64,000 bases of DNA, from contig CAJNOJ010000082.1 in the NCBI GenBank assembly GCA_905250025.1, positions 329,718 to 393,717 on the forward strand, given 5' to 3'. How positions within the stretch are numbered: position 1 is the stretch's first letter; each line of letters opens with the position of its first letter. Shown one piece after another: positions 46,904 to 58,150 of the stretch. The notes under the pieces are model-generated. The model had not been told where the DNA came from. It was given only the letters and a program-made list of their open reading frames with translations, and ran no database searches. The position numbers and the translations under genes were made by a program. The stretch is from Adineta ricciae (Eukaryota; Rotifera; Eurotatoria; Adinetida; Adinetidae).

Positions 46904-48532
46904 ATGTCTTATCCGCCATTTGAATTAGGAAAAAGTAGATATGACCTCGTAAGACTGGAATTTGTCGATGTTTTTAATGAATTTCTTTATGATTGGTTTA
47001 TTATTAGAATACTTATTGGGGACGGTTTACACATTTTATGAATATTATCGATCCTCGAACATTGTTTGTTAGCGATGTAAATTCTATTCGGAATATTCTG
47101 TAAACGATTGAATTATCATAAATTATTTTCTATTTAGGCTAAATTAAACGAATGTCGTCAATTGCTGGAGCAGTTTCAATCGAAAACTTTACCAGCAGGT
47201 GTCACTGATAAAGATTTATGGGAAGCACAGAAAACCGTTCAAGTAACTCTTCATATTCGAAAGATTTGATTACTTGATCAGTTTCGTCATAGGCAATTGT
47301 TCATCCTGATACGGGAAAGAAAATTTTCATGCCATTTCGAATGGCAGGTAAGATTGATGTTTATCGCATTTCTCTATGATATTCAGCAGAAAAAATCGAA
47401 ATATTCCCTTCCAACGCATATCTTCAATAACATTAATGTTATTCTATATGTAATAAACAAATAACAGTTGATTGTTTTCTCGAGAGAATTGATTGACTTT
47501 ATTAGATTTTCTTGTTTATCAAAGGTTACGTTCCATTTGGTACACCGATTGTCGTTGGTCTTCTCATGCCGAATCCAACGTTAAAACAAATAATCTTCTG
47601 GCAATGGTTGAATCAAAGGTATCGATACAGCTGAAGTTTCATTAGAAATGCAATATCCTCTATTATTATTCGTAGTCATAATGCTGGTGTTAATTATGCA
47701 AATCGCAATGCAACTCAACATACACCAACATCAAAGTTTGCTATTGGTTATTTGAGCGCTGTGACTGTTTCAGTCTCGATCGCTGTAAATCCACTATTGT
47801 TCTCATTGGGTCGTTATATGAAAGGATTACTCGTAGGTTGGTTTAACAATGATTATTCGTCGCGCAAAGGCTCTTCCACCAAGGTGGAAGACCATCGTTG
47901 AGAGATTTGTTCCATTACCTGCTGTTGGTATGGTGAGACTACTTTCATCTAGTTAGTTACTATTCATATTTAATTTAGCGTGTGCAAGTACCTGCAATGT
48001 TCTGTTCATGCGTTTTCATGAATTATCTGAGGGCATTCAAGTCATCGACGAACAAAACAAACCTATAGGTGTGTCTCAAATAGCAGCGAAAAAGGTTAGC
48101 TTCATAAAAAATATCAATTTTATGTCTTGCTTTTCGTACTTAGGCCTTGACCGAGATGGCAATGACACGTGCCTTTCTACCCGTGCCCATACTCTCTATA
48201 CCGCCTATTATTATGCTAGCATTTGAAAAGTAGGATCGAAGAATTGCTATGTAATTCAATTGAAGTCATTGTTTTTTTGTGCAGAAATATACTTCGTCGT
48301 TTTCCACGTTTAAACATACCGTTGAATACGGTTGCATGTACTTTTTCATTTGGCTTAGCATTACCAATGTCAATAGCTTTATTCCCACAGAAATCCAAAG
48401 TAAATATTGTAAATTTCTGCTCAATGTACATCCTTAGATATTTTATTTTAACAGGTGGCGACTAGTGAACTCGAAAAAGAGATCCAAGCCAAAACGGCTC
48501 AACCTTATGTTTATTACAACAAAGGACTTTAA
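46904..48532 (+). CDS. Sideroflexin, mitochondrial amino-acid carrier
   Basis: Sideroflexins are inner mitochondrial membrane proteins; SFXN1 imports serine for one-carbon metabolism. Eleven exons (46904-46948, 47008-47076, 47138-47242, 47293-47347, 47525-47618, 47676-47784, 47837-47927, 47979-48094, 48144-48229, 48285-48399, 48455-48532) sum to 320 aa, the usual family length. Family segments are [82 protein letters not shown] and the C-terminal ALFPQKSK. The asparagine-rich [15 protein letters not shown] signature is intact. It is closest to the SFXN1/3 type by general look, not proven. An acceptor (tttttcag) lies 8 bp before the ATG. The gene is head to head with GPx, with starts 128 bp apart. 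Confidence 0.93.
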
Positions 48533-48798
48533 TTAAAAGATTTTTACATCTAAAATTGTCTTTCAATTTCTTCCCGACGATGGAAGAGGTAGTTGCTAAA
48601 AAGCTTTTGCTTTCATTTTAGATAGAAATTTTTCTTTCCATTCATACGATTACATTTTTACGAATCATTATAAACGTATTTTTCTCTCCTCGAAGTGTCT
48701 CCCATATAATTGACATCCAGAAAAATGATCTCATTCATAACAAATAAAATGAGAAGAATAAGGCATATGACAGACTTTTGTCTATTCTAGATTAAATC

Positions 48799-49406
48799 AT
48801 GTCATTTTTCAACTTGACGTTGATGGGCTATGACGATCGGTTCAAATCTCTGAAACATTTGGAGCCAAGAAGTACTGATGCTGGTTCATCCGAATTACGA
48901 AAAGTGCCAACAGGAGGCCAGACAAAAAGCGCACTTGAAAAACAACTAGCACGTGAAATGACTGGAGACTTACAATCACGAGAATGGACAACACCGGCCG
49001 TATCGAACTTGTGAGCGTCCTGAAATAATCACTAGAGATAATTACTTGTTTTCTATATCAGAAATTACCATACTCTTCGTACGATGCATGTACGTGGCGA
49101 TCAAACTCCATACCAAGCATCACGACGTCCGATGACTGCTGCTCAGGATAGTAAGAAAAGCTGATTTGTTTCATCAAACATCAACATGTATGTGTTCGAT
49201 TACTAGTTGGATGGTGGAATAAAGATGCGCCATTGAAAACAAGAGAACCATGGACTCATGTAAAGCGTCACGTTCATGCTCAATCCGAAATGACAAAGTA
49301 AAATCGTCATCTGTGTTGTTGTCACTCTAATTGGTTATTTTGATGTGAATATTTTAGATTTGTCGATGATATGGTCCTCACAGATCGCTACTTTCGTCTT
49401 TTCTGA
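48799..49406 (+). CDS. Small protein, possibly TEX49/SPMIP-like axonemal protein
   Basis: Four exons (48799-49010, 49062-49150, 49207-49297, 49358-49406) give 146 aa. It opens MSFFNLTLMGYDDRF and ends TKFVDDMVLTDRYFRLF, with a Trp-rich middle (IGWWNKDAPLKTREPWTH). This style of short, Arg/Trp/Pro-punctuated protein without domains fits microtubule-inner proteins of cilia and sperm tails, and the two ends resemble what I recall of TEX49 (SPMIP11). That identification is tentative. It sits between sideroflexin and the NmrA-like gene on the same strand. An acceptor (tattctag) lies 8 bp before the ATG, and sideroflexin's AATAAA (48744-48749) is 40 bp upstream of it. Confidence 0.7.
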
Positions 49407-49569
49407 ACACTTTTTTTTATTTACTGCTTTTCACTTTTGCTATGCTTCACTCCGTCCATAATCGATCACAAATAATGTAGTTTGTTTTTCTGAATAAATC
49501 AATACATTTTGAAATATAATTTAACAAAATAATTCTGTAATCTCCTTTGCTTTCTTTCTAGCTGTCATT

Positions 49570-50250
49570 ATGAAAGTAATCATATTCGGTGCCACCGGTG
49601 GAATCGGTTCCGAATGTGTTCGACAAGCCATCGAAGACAAAGCCATTGAACTTATCACAGTTGTTACACGTCGGCCATTTGACAATAGTATTACTTCAGA
49701 CAAACTTCAAGTCGTACTTCATACAGATTTTCTTGATTACACTCCACTACTAAATTTATTTGAAACTCATCAGATATGTATTTGGGCATTAGGCATATCA
49801 CAAAATGCTGTGAGTGAACGCGAATACATAGAAATTACTCATGATTACACTATTGCGGCAGTGAAAGCTATCGCAAGTGTTAATCAGGCCATGAGATTTG
49901 TATTTATCAGCGGAATGGGCGCCGATTCAACTGAACAAAGTCGATTTTTATTCGGCCGTATCAAAGGTAAAACTGAAAATGATCTAGTCAACGAAGGTGG
50001 TCTCAGCGAAGTTTACACTGTTCGTCCAGCCAGCATTTTATTTTCTCAACCACTCTCAAACAAAGCTTGGTACGAACGAGCTGTTCAACCTCTCGCTCAT
50101 ATAATCACACTGGTGAAACCATCATGGACTATAACATCGACTGCATTAGCACGTGCAATTTTATACATTGGGAAAAATGGGCATCATGCAACATTGTTTG
50201 AAAATGAAGATCTGAAACATGTTGTTAGTCAGAACAATCTGGTAGAATGA
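49570..50250 (+). CDS. NmrA/TIP30-like atypical SDR, NAD(P)-binding
   Basis: A single exon of 226 aa. The Rossmann dinucleotide motif is at the N-terminus (MKVIIFGATGGIGSECV, GxxGxxG), then VVTRRPF, a strand ending FVFISGMGAD, and FGRIKGKTENDLV with YTVRPASIL. These are features of atypical short-chain dehydrogenases of the NmrA/HTATIP2 group. The lack of a classical YxxxK makes a regulatory or uncertain redox role possible, and no substrate can be named. The SGxGxDSTEQSR...KGKTEN pattern resembles bacterial and fungal members. Being intronless among intron-rich neighbours, it is a possible horizontal acquisition. An acceptor (ctttctag) 8 bp before the ATG lies about 65 bp after the upstream gene's AATAAA. 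Confidence 0.85.
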   Translation: MKVIIFGATGGIGSECVRQAIEDKAIELITVVTRRPFDNSITSDKLQVVLHTDFLDYTPLLNLFETHQICIWALGISQNAVSEREYIEITHDYTIAAVKAIASVNQAMRFVFISGMGADSTEQSRFLFGRIKGKTENDLVNEGGLSEVYTVRPASILFSQPLSNKAWYERAVQPLAHIITLVKPSWTITSTALARAILYIGKNGHHATLFENEDLKHVVSQNNLVE

Positions 50251-51019
50251 AATACTTTATTTATTTAGTCAGCATATCTTTTTTCTTATTTACTGAATAA
50301 AATACAGGGTACTATTGATTTATTTAATAATCGAATGTTTTCCGTATATAATAGATACTAATCAGAATAGTGTATGCTTGGGAACATTGAATAGAAGATA
50401 TTCTCAACAATAATGATCACTAAAATGAGTTAGAGATGCTGGTCTACCGAATGTGTGTGATAATCTGGACAGAATTGATAAATTCGTTATTTAAATGACA
50501 CGATTGGTTTATTATATTTATAAATATGTATATATTTATTTCATTTCTCTGTTGACAATAAGAAAACAGAGTATTATTAATTCTAGTTAACAATCGAGCA
50601 TTGTAAAACATATTTGTTGCATTGAATTAGTAACATAAATGTAGTATTTTTTATGTAAGAAGAGAAAACAGAACAAAGTAGTAATTTCAGATAGAGTCAA
50701 AGAAAACCCAACAAACAAAACAGAATTCAACTGTTCAATGAACAAAAAAAAAATAGTTAGGGAATGTGTGCACAGAGAAAGAGAAGATTGGACGAAATAT
50801 AGAGGAATCAAGAAGAAGAAAAATGCAGATTGATGGTATTTAACTGAACAACTAAATCGTTTTCTATGAATTGTACAATGATTAATTTTGTCTGTTAATA
50901 ATTATAAATAAAGAATAAATAAGTCAATAAAGCTTCTCGCTGAAAATAAATACACAAGCTCTACACAACATACAGATTTAATAGACACACACATACACTT
51001 AAGATTTCTTTCGATGGAT
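50251..51019. other. Convergent 3' flanks
   Basis: AT-rich sequence between the convergent NmrA-like and CLINT1 genes. Several A/T-rich AATAAA-type signals are present (for example about 50297 on the plus strand). No coding or RNA gene is seen. Confidence 0.5.
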
Positions 51020-54000
51020 TTATTTCAATATTGGACGGTTACCTACACCGTGTGTTGGAAGTGCTGAAATGGAAAAAGAACATGACAGTGATATTGTGAA
51101 GATTGAATGGAAATAATTCATACTTGAGTTTGGAAACATGGAATGAGTATTGTTATTATTATTATTCATCATCATTTGCGATGGAAATCCACTATTTGTT
51201 GGACTAGTTGGACTGGTGAGTTGATTGAGTGGTAATGAAGATTTTTGTGCATCGCCACGAGTATGTGGAATCAAATTATTCAACGATATGTCAATTTTAC
51301 CGTGTGCCGATGTCCAAGTATTCTGAAAGCGATAGAAGAAGATGATTTGTTTTCAAGAAAACACGTGAATAGGGCAAACAATGGAAAAGAATGAAATCCC
51401 ATGAAAAATTAGTTGATTTTGATGAAAAGCGGTAAAATGTTAGAGCAGCGATGATACCTGTTTCTCCGAAGCAGAAAGATTTTGTTGTTGATCTACTGCA
51501 GGGGATGAGGCTGGAAAGACTGCCTATATAAAGAATTAGTATTTTGCAGTACTTCGTTACGATTTCTTCGTCTTTCGGCCTCTTTGAGATAGCATATTTA
51601 TTCGAAATACTTACATTAAATGAATTATTGTTTGGTCTATTGAATTGTTGTTGTGTAGATGGAAACATCATCGGTTGTTGTGGTGGGAACATTTGTGGAC
51701 GTACAAATGATTGTTGTTGAGGGGCGAAAAATGTATTGGTTTGCTGAGTTGTTTGAGGTGCCGTCATAAAAAAATCTAAATCATTTGACGATGAGTTGTT
51801 AGTAGTTGGGAATGCTGGTTTTGTTGTTGTTGTTGTTGTAGACATTGGTTGTAAAAGATCTGTTGAAGTTGTTGTTTGTTGAAATAAATCAAATGGATCG
51901 AATTTCATCGAAGATGGAGGAACTGATGGGGTGGAATTTGTGTTAGTTGTCCAAAACGAAGCTTCTGTTCTAGAAAAAAAAACTTTCATTTTATGGTGGA
52001 TCTAGAAGACCAAAAGCGAGTTTACGTTGCAGTTGGTGGTATCACTTGTTTGGTTGGAATATCTGTTGCTTCTTGAAATTGGCCAAAATCATCATCACGT
52101 GATGATTGGCTAGTCGGCGCTTGAACATATGGAGCAAAACCGTCATCGTCATCGCCGCCTAGCAGATCAACAACAGGTACTTGAGGTGCTGCAACCGGCG
52201 CAGTTATTTGTGGTTTTTTAGTCGTGTTTGTCGAGGACTATAGACAATAATCACAAAGTTATTTCTTTGATACATAATTTATGATAATATTATTCATAAA
52301 CACCCCGGTAATAAATTTATTACCGATTTCAATGTTTTGGTATAGGTTAAAGATTACTTCACAGAAATCATTCTACTTGACTGAATTATTTTTATGCTCC
52401 TGGCGATCAATAAAGCTTCAGTGCGTGCATTCATATTCTCGATTAGTAGACAATGCTAATTTGCTCATGGAAAGAAGCAAGAATAGCATTCACAAAATTT
52501 TCCTTTCATTATTCCGGAAATTTCAATTCTGCTTAATAGTCTCGATGGCGATCGTCTATTTTTAAAATAGATTCTCACTGTTGTTCTGTTCCGATTGCCT
52601 TGATATGTTCTTTCTCTTCTTATCTATCCCGTATTCTTTATCTTTCATTCAGAATTTACAATCGCTTTCGAGATAATAACGTAACATACCCGAGTTGACG
52701 AGGTTGTTTGAGTTTTATTTGCTGTTGTTGATGTTTTTGTAACTTCAAAATCACTCTCCTATAATTAAATGGAAATGAATGCAAAATTATCGAGACAGAA
52801 AAGTAGAAACAAAAAACGACAAACAGAGCAATTTGTTTACAATGAGAAACAATGCTTCATTTTCATCCTCATACGAAAATTTCTATAGTTAAAAGTTAGT
52901 CTTTCGTTCAGTTTCTTCTCTTGTCGTTTACCTTGGTTTTACTACGATACTCTGGTTTGGTATCATTCCATGTAGAATCGTGATATTCATTACTCTTTTT
53001 CGAGTATCGATTTTCATCATCACTAAAGACAAAACAGAAGAACGTCAAGATCCGGTGATTAACAATGAAGTTTGCTCAGTATGTTATGAATGGATAGAAT
53101 AATGCATTCATCAATCTTTCTCAGATGACGCGCATGATAATTATCATCCTTGCAAATTCAGAATAATCACCTAATGTCCGGTGAATAATCGTGTGATGGT
53201 CGTCGTTGATCAAGAACCATTTCTTTCATTTTATTAGCTAAATCTTCCGCTTTATTAAAACCTTCTTCAAATATCGAGGGATTTGTCGATCGCCATCGAC
53301 CATCTAGTTCAACGAAATCTTTCTTTCGTGTTGAATTGCTTCCACTACTGGACTCTTCGTAGTCATTCCAGCGATCACCTAGAAGGGAATTTGTCAAATG
53401 AAATCTAGAGAATAAAATCGAAAACTGACCATAACGGCTAGACGATGTATCGCTTCCAACACCAACGTATTTATCACGATTGACTTTCGCTTTCTTTCGT
53501 TCATCGCGAAGCCGATCATCATCTTGAATGAATTCAACTATTTCTTTCACTTTATGACGTACTAGAGAACACAAACCATTGTTAATGTTAAATAATTCCG
53601 TACATGTAAATGTCGTCTTACCATTAATGCCTTGATCTTTTCCTTGTTCATCATGGTAGGAAAAGCTTTCCAAACTTTTCAGATCATAGAGATGCTCTCG
53701 TGCTGACGTCACTACTTTATCACTTCCATTTCTGATTAAGTAGGTTAAAACGAGCAGAGACTAAAAAAGAACAAAATACATGCGTTGAGTCAGTCGATTC
53801 TCCAACTGAATTTATCATTTCAATGAAGTGAAAATAAAAATCTGTTCTATCTTCAATTACAACGTAAACAAGAAAAGATAAAACTCAATCGCAAATCGAT
53901 AACATATCCATTTCATTTCACTTCTTCGACGATCGTTATCTATCTGATAGGTTATGTACGATAGAGTCAAACGTACTTTATATGTTCGTCGCCATAATTT

Positions 54001-54309
54001 TTTATCTTGTCCAAAACAACGTTTCCACAGCATTCCCATTAACTATAATAACAATCAAAGACAAAATCAATACGGTTTCAAATAGGATCATCATACTTCA
54101 GTATAATGCTCATAGGAATAGGATAACTGAGAAAGTTCTTGTAGTAATTTGCCAGATGGACCCCACGATTCATCATTAGTCGCTTCAACAACTTTGGCTT
54201 CTGTTTCCGTGTAGTTCATCACAATATTGGTTGCTTTATCGAATAATTCACGAACTTTATAAGGCATGGCTGGCATATAACTACTTAAGTTAATTTTACT
54301 GAGATCCAT
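51020..54309 (-). CDS. CLINT1: CLINT1/epsinR, ENTH-domain clathrin adaptor
   Basis: EpsinR binds PI4P, clathrin, AP-1 and SNAREs at the trans-Golgi and endosomes. Twelve exons from 54097-54309 to 51020-51063 sum to 597 aa (human about 625). The ENTH domain fills residues about 15-155: YKVRELFDKATNIVMNYTE, EATNDESWGPSGKLLQEL, KLWRRTYKSLLVLTYLIRN, VVTSAREHLYDLKSLESF and QDDDRLRDERKKAK. The rest is disordered, with adaptor motifs: DLLGG, DDDFGQFQEA, FDPFDLF and DFF, then NTWTSAHGKIDISLNNL, a signature near the C-terminus of CLINT1, followed by an Asn/Met-rich stretch. The ATG follows a tttttcag acceptor by about 16 bp. The gene is divergent from KIAA2013. Confidence 0.95.
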
Positions 54310-54792
54310 CGTTAAATTCAACTTCTGAAAAACAAAGATTTGGAGAAGAGCATCGTAAATAACAAAGTTTTGCGTCAAAGAAAAACTAGTTGCGATACAA
54401 AACAGAAAGAAGAAGAAGAAAAAAAAAGAACATCAACGAGTGATGAATAAAATGAATATCGAAGTGGATCAGACAAAGCGAGTAAAAGAACCGAAGGTAA
54501 TGATGATGATGATGACGCGGTGACGAGAGCGGCGACCATTTGAGTGGTTGCACTTAACTTACTACTGAACTTCATTGGTATCACCGTTAGTTTCTCATAA
54601 CTATTCAAAATTTTTAATAGAAAAATTCCTTGGATTTGTTATTCAAAAAAATAAATTGTGTAGGAAAATTTGTTCTCTATGGTGATGTCGCTAAGAACTG
54701 AGAAATATATCGAGAATTGATTAACCAATAGGAACTGTTGATGATATGGACCGTCATTTAATTTTAATGTTGCGGGTTATGAGAAAGATATT
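54310..54792. other. Divergent promoter region
   Basis: A 483-bp gap between CLINT1 and the KIAA2013 homolog. It contains a purine-rich AAG stretch at about 54408-54428 and a short TGA-repeat microsatellite at about 54500-54515. The minus-strand open frame here has no domain and is probably 5' untranslated sequence. Confidence 0.45.
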
Positions 54793-57411
54793 ATGACTGT
54801 AAATCTCAGAGTAAGATCGTATATTTTCATCAATTAAACGATAAAAATTAACATGATTGATATAGAGTCTCTTCAAGGATATTGATCGTCGTTATGGTAT
54901 TACTTATACATATCGTCGTTTAAAGCGAAGGTAGGTAAGTTGAGAATTAGCTGAGATTTGGTATATAAACATCGATTTCGTTGCCGAAATTTCTCTTCGT
55001 TTAGGTTCTAAAACAGATTTTTCTATCTTTATGATAAATATGCGTTTCGGCATAACGATTAAAGGCAGATTTTATATCATTCGACAGTAGGCGCTTGTTA
55101 TTTCAATTTTGCTAAATCTGAATAACTAACTAGTCCAGCATTTCTTTTCCTTTTCGAACAAGTTTCTTATCTGATTTAGAACTCGTCGATCGTTTCTTTG
55201 TCTCATCATTATCACTATCATTATTTTCTATCTATTCGTCAAATGGACACCTCACGAGGTCACATACAAGAATAGTATGTTCTCGAAAAAAAATTTCTGA
55301 AACAAGCCTATCTATCTGTTTATTAGTTAATTACGATCGATGTTTGCAAAACCGACTGGAACAATTTTCACGGGATCAAGAGGAAATGAACACAATTTTC
55401 AATCATGACCCGATTCAGTATGGAGAAATCGTTAGTTTGCCATTCACAGGTTAGAAATCATACCAAAAATGAACACTCAAAACATGATTATCTGTACCTC
55501 TTGTATATTCAGGTAACGGTTATCTTGGTCTTTCTTTATCCAGTCAATCTCACATACAACTTTTAACTGATATTCGTTCCCAATTCATATCTACTGGTTA
55601 CTCTCCAATTGTTCATATTTCGTCTGATACATGGGAGGCTTCAAGTGTAACACTATTACAAATGAAACAAGGTCTCGTCAAACGTATTCAATGTTATAAA
55701 CTTAGTCAAGAACGTTCTGCACATGTTACTCAATCCTTATATGTACATCGACAGCGACCATCGTTGATTGTTCAAGATATCGAAATCACTAATCCCAGTG
55801 AACATGCCCTTGACCTTGGATTACTACAAAAGAGAGAAATATCGAAAACGGATGTCCAACAGCTCGATGAACAAGATGTTCGATTTGACTCGCCAACGAA
55901 TATTTATCAAATGACAACGAATCAAATATCAACACGGCAAAATAATCCTATTATATATGTTATTATTACGAATAAAGTACTGTCGAATACCAATGTTAAA
56001 CCCGGTAGGTATGTTCGAATGAAGCCAGTTCCGAATTGTTTATTACGTTCGCTAAAATTTTTCTCTTTCTCTACCTTTTTTAGCCTAGAAAAACAAACAA
56101 TTCTAACTGTAGTAAAGTTTTCTTCTCCACTTTCGAAAGCTTCCATTGCAAATGAAACCTATCTCAACGAATGGAAAGTTAAATTACAAAAACAAGCCAA
56201 AGATGACATGGCAAACGCTCTTTCAACATCATCTGTTAGATTATTAAAAGAGCATGTTAATACATGGTCATCAATATGGCAAAGCGGTTTTCGTATGAGT
56301 CGTTCATTGGCACCCTCAGCCATGAATGGAGATGTTATCAATCGAACGCTTTACTATGTTCTTTGTTCAACCCCATCGCCGATTTATGAATTTAATATTG
56401 ATGAAAGTAAAAGAAATGAGTTGAATCAGAGCCTCTTTCAAATGGAGCAATGCTATGAAAGTCATTCAACATTGTAAGTTCTGCTGAAACCTTTAATATC
56501 TATTCCTATGACTGCTTTCGATGTAGAATTGGAGAAAAACTATGGATATCGCCTGGTGATGATCTAGCTGTATCACAATTAGCTAACCTATGGCGTTCGA
56601 CGTTATCTCGAAAGGGTTGTTTTACATTAATGCGAAGTGGTATGTTCTCGCATTCAGTTCTACTGATTAGGAAAATCTTTGTCGTACATGGTTTTGTTTT
56701 TACAGGTGCTGATGGTGTTCTTCAATCTATGTTGCTTTCCATCGGTGGTATACGTTTTCGTACACATCATTTAGAGATGTATCTCGATCCGAAGGAGCTT
56801 CATCGTGATATGTTTTTTCGTTCGATTAATTTTGGTAAACAATATCATGTAAATATAAGTATTACCGTTGGTCACGATAATCGTGCTGTTATCGATGTAT
56901 CGATTGATAATGAAAACGCTCAGGCTTATGCATGCGATGCTGGTTGTTTAGATCCGCCAACAAAATTAAGGTTGTTCATACTTGTTTTTCTTCTGTGCGA
57001 AGAAACGTTTATTTATTTTTCTTTCTAGTCATCAACCGGTACGTTTCCCGGTAAAAATGACAAGTCCACCAACAGCAATTCTCTACATTGCCGAAGATTT
57101 CGAGTATATGACACAATTAAAAGACACATTACATGTAAAAGAAGTCGAGATCGGTATGAATGCATCCTTGCCTCTTTTACTAGAAACCTACTTGACGTTT
57201 AATTTTTGTTTATTTAGCTCCTCCTCATGCACATGATGTTCTCGCACTTCACCGACACGGTCATAAACTTGGCGGCTTGCCTATAGTCTTCTGGATTGCA
57301 TTAGCATTTTTAATCGTTATATTCCATTTATTTTTATTAAAAATCATTCTGAATGAAATGGGATTCTTCAAACATACATTACCAAACTACACAAGGCCTC
57401 GTGTTCTATAA
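54793..57411 (+). CDS. KIAA2013 homolog, membrane protein of unknown function
   Basis: Ten exons (54793-54810, 54866-54930, 55180-55274, 55327-55449, 55513-56004, 56089-56473, 56527-56639, 56706-56970, 57029-57153, 57218-57411) sum to 624 aa, against about 634 in human. A short basic cytoplasmic start leads into a signal anchor ([19 protein letters not shown]). The large luminal or extracellular part matches human KIAA2013 at [61 protein letters not shown] and [23 protein letters not shown]-terminal membrane helix is [20 protein letters not shown]. The function is unknown in all animals. The exon 5/6 junction uses the second of two nearby AGs (56087-56088). The first coding exon has only six codons. 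Confidence 0.93.
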
Positions 57412-58150
57412 CTCTAAACTTGTTGTTTTCGAATTCATTCGCATTTGTAAAGATGAATATCTGTTTTTTTATGTTTGTTTTCAACTCGCTGTTTATCTTC
57501 GTTATTTTCTATTTCAAACGAGAAGACTTGGGAAGGAAAAACAAAATCGAATAAATAGTCCGAGAACATGGTTGCTGGTCGATTAACTTTCAGTCGTTAA
57601 TAATACACAAAATCAGATTTGCATGGTGACGACTCGTCATAGAAAGTTGTTTGACATTTTCTTCTTCTCTTCTAATGACTGTCGATCATAATTTATGATT
57701 TTGAAAAGGAAGAATAAAAGAAAAGTCTCAGAGAACGATAGTTGGCGAAGGAGAGAAAGCAATCACTTTGTTCCTTTGTACAACGAGATCTGCTGAAATT
57801 TTTTGTTCTTTATCGTTAAACTGTCAATGTTGCACACATTTGATTTCGATTAGATGAGATTTTCTTCTTCTCTCACTCATCCCGCTAAAAGAGTTTCAGT
57901 GTCGTTTACGATAACAACAACATCGATACCAAACAAAATCTTGTAATTGTGTTGTTGTTGTTGCCGCTGAAGAGAAGGAGAAAAGTAAAGAAGAGAGAAA
58001 AAAGGTAAAAAATATCTTGTGATGAAACTCACGTCTCAAGGATCGATTTAAAACAAAAATAACTTTGTAATTCTTTTTTGTTCTTTGCTTTTTCATTGTT
58101 TGCATCGTTTATTTTTAAGGATAATCATATCCGAAAGAAAATCTAGCTCA
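57412..58150. other. 3' flank of KIAA2013 and upstream region of next gene
   Basis: About 740 bp without recognised genes. It has an AATAAA at about 57713 and CAA/TTG microsatellite-like patches near 57915 and 57950. Unlike the operon-like gaps elsewhere in the window, there is no close AATAAA-to-acceptor-to-ATG arrangement. Confidence 0.45.
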
